From Raineya sp. (GTDB taxonomy: Bacteria > Bacteroidota > Bacteroidia > Cytophagales > Thermonemataceae), in assembly GCA_025454915.1 (NCBI GenBank), contig JALONN010000009.1:186001-250000 (forward strand): a DNA stretch of 64,000 nt, read 5' to 3'. How positions within the stretch are numbered: position 1 is the stretch's first letter; each line of letters begins with the position of its first letter. Position numbers and translations under genes: made by a program. Below, one piece after another: positions 57,183 through 64,000 of the stretch. The notes below the pieces were generated by a model, which had not been told where the DNA came from, ran no database searches, and was given only the letters and a program-made list of their open reading frames with translations.

Positions 57183-57905
57183 TTACCATGAAGAACGAGG
57201 TTTCGGTAAAGTTGCTGATTTTTGATACTCAAAACTGGGTTTTGATTGTTCCATTGCCCAAATTTTAAATTCATATGAACTATATTGTATTTTTTGAGAA
57301 GATTTGATATTTACATCTTCTATAAAAAATTCATTCCCATATACTTTTGTAATAGGATTGTTAAAAATCAGAAAAGCAGGAATATCTAATGGTAGTATGA
57401 AGGTTTTATATTCTTGATTTTTGATATTAATCTCTCGAATTTCTGTTAATAGTCTACCCAATGCATTTTTTCCTTTTAATTGTTTGTCATTAATTGGCTT
57501 TGCTCCCCAAGTACTATCTTTTAAAGAATATTCAACAATAGGTTTAATACCTGTATCTAGAAGAATTTCAGAAAATTTATTGTAGTTTTGCAAAAGTTTA
57601 ACTTGTAAACACCACTTCATAACCATAAATTTTATAGCATCCCAGTCCTGTCGCACGTATTGAGAGTATTCCCTACTTAATAATTTAGCTTTCATTGGAT
57701 TATCTAATGATATAAGTTTTTCTTGTATTTTAGGAAATAAAGGAAATTTCAGAGTGTGGTATAATATCTCAACATTTGAAAAAATAATTTCATTTACAAA
57801 TAAAGAGAAATTAGGAGCCATATTGGACAATCCACCATATTTTCCTGAAGTCTTACTAAAAGTAATTACTTCCTCTATATTATAAGTTCTTTCAGTTATT
57901 GCCAT
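57183..57905 (-). CDS. NADAR-family (N-glycosidase / ADP-ribose-related) protein
   Basis: 240 aa. The NADAR signature runs YGGLSNMAPN, EILYHTLKF, MKAKLLSREYSQYVRQDWDAIKFMVMKWCL, LDTGIKPIVEYSLKDSTWGA and KGKNALGRLLTEIR. NADAR proteins cleave N-glycosidic bonds, and some remove ADP-ribose from guanosine. A C-terminal extension of about 70 aa is present. It follows the PRTase-like gene by 11 bp, so the two form a cassette. Confidence 0.85.
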   Translation of the reverse strand: MAITERTYNIEEVITFSKTSGKYGGLSNMAPNFSLFVNEIIFSNVEILYHTLKFPLFPKIQEKLISLDNPMKAKLLSREYSQYVRQDWDAIKFMVMKWCLQVKLLQNYNKFSEILLDTGIKPIVEYSLKDSTWGAKPINDKQLKGKNALGRLLTEIREINIKNQEYKTFILPLDIPAFLIFNNPITKVYGNEFFIEDVNIKSSQKIQYSSYEFKIWAMEQSKPSFEYQKSATLPKPRSSW

Positions 57906-57916
57906 ACATTAAAAAT

Positions 57917-58966
57917 TTAAAATCCTCTGTTCGTTATAGGAAATAATGGTATCCATGTGTGTCCTGTAACATCCCACCAAAACACTAATGGCGAATTATT
58001 TGGTATATTACGCCAAGTAAAAAAATGTGTACCAAGTCCAAAAGTTTTATATGAGGGATTTATTAGCCCTAATGGTCTAATATTAGAGCTAACTTTTCCT
58101 TTTATCATCTTAATGATTTCTAATCCTTTTTGAAGAATAATATTTTCATATTTAATACGATTTTCAGAGTTTGAAAAAAAAATTTCTTTCACTGGTTTAG
58201 TAGGTAATCGAAAAGCATAATCTTCATATTTATCTGCTTGTAAGCTTTTTAAATACACTTGGATATCAATATCTTGTGTATTTATTGGAATAGCTATATT
58301 TAAGGATTGATTATTAAATTTTAAGTGATTTTCTATTTTATACTCATATAACCACTTAATTTTATTATCTATTACATCTTCAAAAGTTTTTTTTAATTTA
58401 TATTTTAAAAATTCATACCCCCATGTGTGAATACAAAATAAACCAATAACAAGTTTATATTCATCATTTAAAATATATTCAATATTTTTCTTGTGATATT
58501 TATCTTTAGTATTTAACCATTGAGTAATTTCTTTGCCTATCGTATTACCTGTAGCTAAAACATCATCAAAGTAAACAAAATGTTTCTTAGGAAAAGTTTG
58601 ATATTTAAGATATGATTCTTGATAGTCCTCATTTAAAATATCTTCTAATAATTTTAATATAGCAGATTGACTTTTATATTCATATTGTAGATTAAGAAAC
58701 TCTGTTTCTGATAAAAATTGTTGTATATTTTTGTATTTTGTTATCAGTATCATCAACTGTTTTTTTATAATTGATTTTGCTTTATCCTTAGATATATATA
58801 TTTGTGGTAAAATATATCCCAGTTCATCCAAAACAAACTCAGCATTTTCATCAAACTGATATGCCCAACTTATTATATCATCTGAAGTAATGAATATATT
58901 ATCATCATTTCGATAGTCTTTTATAATTTCTTGTATTTTCTCCGCTTTTTTTATTATTTTACTCAT
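57917..58966 (-). CDS. Phosphoribosyltransferase-like conflict-system protein (PRTase-CE type)
   Basis: 349 aa from ATG 58966 (track start is TTG). The PRPP loop HFVYFDDVLATGNTIGKEI lies near residues 126-144. The C-terminus LGTHFFTWRNIPNNSPLVFWW is typical of a PRTase family I associate from memory with predicted nucleotide-centred conflict systems. The N-terminal 110 aa are helical. It is the first gene of the two-gene cassette with NADAR. A role in defence is inferred. Confidence 0.75.
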   Translation of the reverse strand: MSKIIKKAEKIQEIIKDYRNDDNIFITSDDIISWAYQFDENAEFVLDELGYILPQIYISKDKAKSIIKKQLMILITKYKNIQQFLSETEFLNLQYEYKSQSAILKLLEDILNEDYQESYLKYQTFPKKHFVYFDDVLATGNTIGKEITQWLNTKDKYHKKNIEYILNDEYKLVIGLFCIHTWGYEFLKYKLKKTFEDVIDNKIKWLYEYKIENHLKFNNQSLNIAIPINTQDIDIQVYLKSLQADKYEDYAFRLPTKPVKEIFFSNSENRIKYENIILQKGLEIIKMIKGKVSSNIRPLGLINPSYKTFGLGTHFFTWRNIPNNSPLVFWWDVTGHTWIPLFPITNRGF

Positions 58967-58993
58967 TATATACAATCATTTTTTATCCATATT

Positions 58994-59548
58994 TTAGTTT
59001 TGAGTAGGGTCTTGGGGCATATTTGCCCAATAGGCGTATTCTTCGTTCATTTTGCGTACTCTTTTCTGCCAAAGTGCATTCGAGAGGTTTTCTTTCATCA
59101 CTTCGGCATGGCTGATAGCCTGTACAATCCAAGATTTATCTTCAAGTTCTTCATCGAGTTGCCCAGCAGCCCAGCCTGCATAGCCTGCAAAAAAACGAAT
59201 GCTATCATTAGCAGGAGGTGAGGTATTGAGTATATGTTTAATTTCCTCAAAATCGCCACCCCAATAAAGTGTATCTGTAATGGGTATAGCTCCGCTTATT
59301 TCAGGGAAACAATGAATATAAAACAGAGAATTTTCACCTACAGGTCCGCCATAATAAATAGGCGAATCGTAGAGAATTATTCCACTTACGGCTTCTTGCA
59401 AATGAAAATCTAAAACTTTATTCAACACAAAACCAACAGTTCCTTCTTCGTTATGTTCTACAAGTAATATAACGGTTTGTTTAAAATTATCATCCTGTAA
59501 AAAAGGGCTTGCAATCAGTAGTTTACCTTTGTTTAGTGATGTTGACAT
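58994..59548 (-). CDS. YqgE/AlgH-family protein
   Basis: 184 aa. KGKLLIASPFLQDDNFKQTVILLVEHNEEGTVGFVLNK is the family N-terminus, and YYGGPVGENSLFYIH and FAGYAGWAAGQLDEELEDKSW follow. Universal in many proteobacteria and Bacteroidota; the molecular function is unclear. Confidence 0.92.
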   Translation of the reverse strand: MSTSLNKGKLLIASPFLQDDNFKQTVILLVEHNEEGTVGFVLNKVLDFHLQEAVSGIILYDSPIYYGGPVGENSLFYIHCFPEISGAIPITDTLYWGGDFEEIKHILNTSPPANDSIRFFAGYAGWAAGQLDEELEDKSWIVQAISHAEVMKENLSNALWQKRVRKMNEEYAYWANMPQDPTQN

Positions 59549-59869
59549 AATCTTTAAAGTGTTCCAAACTTTTCAATTTATACATTTTTTGATATATAGG
59601 TAACTTAAAATTCAATATTTAGTTATTAAACTTTATAATCAGTATTCAAGAATAATACCAAATTAACTACTTGAACCCTTTTGGGATTGCGTTATTACAA
59701 TTAGATTTCTCACTATGCTCGAAATGAAATAAACGCTACGCTTACATACATACGTCATTACGAGTAATCTGATTGCTTCACTACGTTCGCAATGACAGAT
59801 AATAAACAAAAAAGCATGGTAGTTAGCCATGCTTTTTGTATCTGTTGTCAGACAATAATCTGTTATCTT
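59549..59869. other. Intergenic region with dispersed repeat and enolase terminator
   Basis: 321 bp without a gene. It contains a CGTCATTACGA...TTCGCAATGACA dispersed repeat (59749-59794) and the enolase terminator AAAAAGCATGG/CCATGCTTTTT (59809-59838). Confidence 0.6.
59809..59838 (-). terminator. Rho-independent terminator of eno
   Basis: AAAAAGCATGG and CCATGCTTTTT form an 11-bp stem 32 bp past the eno stop. Confidence 0.88.
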
Positions 59870-61977
<2,108 letters not shown>

Positions 61978-62044
61978 AGTTTTGTGTTTGTTTGATTATC
62001 GAAGATAAAAAACAGATTGATCAAAAAAAACTTTTGACAAAAAA

Positions 62045-62076
62045 TAAAGCCTGATAAGTGAACTTATCAGGCTTTT
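62045..62076. terminator. Terminator after tRNA-Glu
   Basis: AAAGCCTGATAAGT and ACTTATCAGGCTTTTT form a strong hairpin immediately downstream of the tRNA on the minus strand. Confidence 0.88.
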
Positions 62077-62079
62077 TGG

Positions 62080-62151
62080 TACTCCGTAGGGGAATCGAAC
62101 CCCTGTTACCAGAATGAAAATCTGGTGTCCTAACCCCTAGACGAACGGAGC
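62080..62151 (-). tRNA. tRNA-Glu (anticodon TTC)
   Basis: On the minus strand the acceptor GCTCCGT pairs with ACGGAGT. The anticodon loop is ATTTTCATT (TTC), and the T arm is AGGGG-TTCGATT-CCCCT. CCA is not encoded. Confidence 0.96.
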
Positions 62152-62169
62152 ATTCCGTATTTTGTGGTG

Positions 62170-62201
62170 CAAAGGTATAATACTTTTTTATAACTTCCAA
62201 A
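62170..62201 (-). promoter_or_regulatory. Promoter of tRNA-Glu
   Basis: On the minus strand TTTG (62201-62198), 20 bp, then TACCTTTG (62177-62170), a full Bacteroidota consensus 19 bp before the tRNA. Confidence 0.75.
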
Positions 62202-62295
62202 AAAAAATTAAAAAAATTTATTATTTTTTTTTCGCATAATTTTTGTGTAGGTTTAGTCACATTACTAAAACTTATATTCTGATTATTGTATTATC

Positions 62296-62853
62296 ATGGA
62301 AGAACTACAAAATTATTGGGAAGAGTATAATTTTAACCGTTTCAATACTATCGACTTAAACTCATTTGAAACGCTGACTCTTCTATTTCCTATATTAGCT
62401 GTTGTAGCTGCTGACCACAATATTGATGGAGCAGAGAAAGAGTTTTACTTAGAACAAATTCAAAAAAAAGTACACAAAAATGGTAACCTGAATGCAACAC
62501 TACTCAAAGAAGAAGTTCGCTACATCACCCAAAATCTTGAAGAACTCTCACCATTGATGTTAGGAGCTTTAAAGATTCTAGTTGAAAAGGAAAATCTAGC
62601 CCATGAACTCATGGATATGATGCTTGTAGCAGCGAAAATAAGTTATGAGCCTTGGCAAGCAAAAACTTTATATGGAGAGGCTGACACTCGTTTGAAATTA
62701 TCAAAAAAAATAGTAGATTTGGTTGTTGAGGATGCTGTAAATCAGAAAGAACGTATATCAGAAGAAGAATTGGATGTTATTAAAGATATTTTGCAAAAAA
62801 CAGGTTCTCTTACAGAACGTAACCAGACTATCTTAGACAATTTATTAAATTAA
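62296..62853 (+). CDS. TerB-like helical protein
   Basis: 185 aa, all-helical. LLFPILAVVAADHNIDGAEKEFYLEQI resembles the TerB fold, whose acidic residues can bind metal. It precedes the exported caspase-family gene by 23 bp, so they may be co-transcribed. Function unknown. Confidence 0.65.
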   Translation: MEELQNYWEEYNFNRFNTIDLNSFETLTLLFPILAVVAADHNIDGAEKEFYLEQIQKKVHKNGNLNATLLKEEVRYITQNLEELSPLMLGALKILVEKENLAHELMDMMLVAAKISYEPWQAKTLYGEADTRLKLSKKIVDLVVEDAVNQKERISEEELDVIKDILQKTGSLTERNQTILDNLLN

Positions 62854-62876
62854 ATCATACCAAAAATATAAACATT

Positions 62877-64000
62877 ATGAAAAAAATACGTACTTATTGG
62901 CATTTTGCAATACTATTTGCCATTTTATCTTTCAATTTACAGGCTCAGTCTCTGTATGAACTCACCTTTGAAGTAGACAAAGTAAACTATAAATGTTTTT
63001 TGGTGTACTTTAACGAACAAGATGCCTATATGCGTATTGGATACACCGTAGATGGCAAGTATAATGTTGTAAACGTTCAGTATACCTCTGCTACAGGTCA
63101 GGAAGATGGTTACAATTATTTTGTTATGGCAGGTTCAAATCCTACCTTTATTACCAATAAGGGAGAGCAATCTTATAATCCAGACCATTTTTTGTGGGTC
63201 TGGAATGATAAGGAAAATGCAAGTTTGCCTTATGTAACAGAAGACCCCAATTTCGACGAAAATAAACTTCATGTTTGTAAAACATATACAGAAATTACAG
63301 CTAAAAATCTAACTGACAGCTATTTAAAACAGTTCTTCCGCACAGATGAGGCTCAATATAAATCTCTTCAAAAAATGAGAGATGCAGCACTAGGAGTCAA
63401 TACCAATTCAAACACAAATAATAATAACAACAACAATAATAATAATAATAACTCGAATAACAACAATAATAACTCTACTGCTACTACGGCAGGTGCTAAA
63501 CTACACTTGGTATTGTGTATCAATACAGAAATTAGTGATATTGGGCAAAGTTGTAGTGTTGACCAAAGAGCTATGGAAGTAGAATTCAGAGAAATTGCAA
63601 AAGCAATTGGTATTCCTTTTGAGAAATATGTAGTAAATGGTGAAAAATTCACGAAAGAAAATGCTGAACAGACACTTACCAGCATGAAGGTAGGCAAAAA
63701 TGATGTGGTTGTATTTTATTATAGTGGGCATGGTTTCCGTTGGTCTGACCAAACAGATAAATATCCTCAGTTAGATATGCGAGCATCAGAATATACCCCG
63801 CTAAGTGAAAAAACAGCTCTTTCCCTTTCATCTGTATTTACCAAAATCACATCTAAAGGTGGCAGATTAAATATTGTATTAAGTGACTGTTGTAACTCAG
63901 ATGTAGGTAGAAATCAGGTTACAAGCCAAACTTTTATGGCTGGTCGTTCATTTCAGGGTGCAGAAATTGAAAAGCTGAAAAAACTTTTTGTAAACAGTTC
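62877..64000 (+). CDS. Exported caspase-family (peptidase C14) protein, 3' end beyond the window
   Basis: Starts at ATG 62877 with a signal peptide (HFAILFAILSFNLQAQ). The frame is open to the window end (374 codons) and is therefore missing from the ORF track. A beta-rich N-terminal domain (about 25-160) and an Asn-rich linker (about 180-205) come first. The caspase domain has the catalytic His in VVFYYSGHGFRW and the Cys in IVLSDCCNSD. It cleaves proteins after basic or acidic residues in relatives. Confidence 0.88.
   Translation, partial: MKKIRTYWHFAILFAILSFNLQAQSLYELTFEVDKVNYKCFLVYFNEQDAYMRIGYTVDGKYNVVNVQYTSATGQEDGYNYFVMAGSNPTFITNKGEQSYNPDHFLWVWNDKENASLPYVTEDPNFDENKLHVCKTYTEITAKNLTDSYLKQFFRTDEAQYKSLQKMRDAALGVNTNSNTNNNNNNNNNNNNSNNNNNNSTATTAGAKLHLVLCINTEISDIGQSCSVDQRAMEVEFREIAKAIGIPFEKYVVNGEKFTKENAEQTLTSMKVGKNDVVVFYYSGHGFRWSDQTDKYPQLDMRASEYTPLSEKTALSLSSVFTKITSKGGRLNIVLSDCCNSDVGRNQVTSQTFMAGRSFQGAEIEKLKKLFVNS

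Overview
The window is AT-rich chromosomal DNA from a member of the Bacteroidota, most likely a Cytophagales-type gliding or marine bacterium. The evidence is Bacteroidota-type promoters (TTTG, 19-20 bp, TAnnTTTG), an OmpA protein with thrombospondin type 3 repeats, a PG_1098/THUMP-like methyltransferase, the DUF2157-DUF4401-GDYXXLXY operon, a Cys-type KdsA, and PagL-like and M1 peptidase families typical of the phylum. No species can be named from the sequence alone.

Left chromosomal part (1-22617): housekeeping and envelope genes. They include a BadF-type N-acetylglucosamine kinase, a PagL-like deacylase, purN, a YbgC-type thioesterase, a beta-CASP RNase-like hydrolase, an ECF sigma operon, a YbfF-like esterase with a WecG/TagA glycosyltransferase, OmpA, kdsA, a tiny lipoprotein missed by the ORF track, the DUF2157/DUF4401/GDYXXLXY membrane operon, a metal-chelate binding lipoprotein, a J-domain protein, an M1 aminopeptidase, a PAS protein, aroE and tRNA-Asp(GTC).

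Central part (22605-54948): two integrative elements sit head to tail in the 3' end of tRNA-Asp. Three copies of the att core CCGTCCATTCCGC lie at 22605, 40163 and 54936. Element 1 (22605-40175) has a tyrosine recombinase, an S24-type repressor with operator palindromes, a VirE/primase-helicase replication module split into three overlapping ORFs, an array of TTACTAC iterons, and a long tightly coupled minus-strand operon. That operon encodes many single-TM proteins, small beta-rich proteins, a transglutaminase-like protein with a TM segment and basic tail, a fibre-like coiled-coil protein and a GH108 endolysin. I see no terminase, portal, tail, relaxase or T4SS gene. The best reading is an undescribed, possibly tailless and membrane-containing, temperate virus. 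Element 2 (40163-54948) has an IntDOT-like recombinase, a replication/partition-like module with iterons inside the putative initiator gene, an XRE regulator, a degenerate-recombinase/STAND-ATPase/TM fusion coupled to an exported coiled-coil protein, a SLOG-family protein, a C2H2 zinc-finger protein and many small exported proteins. Its gene groups are separated by recurrent structured repeats: about 118-bp GGTATCA units, a 35-bp hairpin, and a 25-bp hairpin core whose outer stems differ in sequence but stay complementary.

Right chromosomal part (54949-64000): OmdA-, GyrI- and WYL-family genes, a two-gene PRTase-NADAR cassette that looks like a nucleotide/ADP-ribose conflict or defence system, AlgH, enolase, an alpha/beta hydrolase, tRNA-Glu(TTC), a TerB-like protein, and the start of an exported caspase-family protein that runs off the window.

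Limits: everything was read by eye from sequence and translations. Family names come from motif recognition, not searches, and several starts were moved from the ORF-track start where that start was TTG, overlapped an operator, or created an implausible N-terminus.
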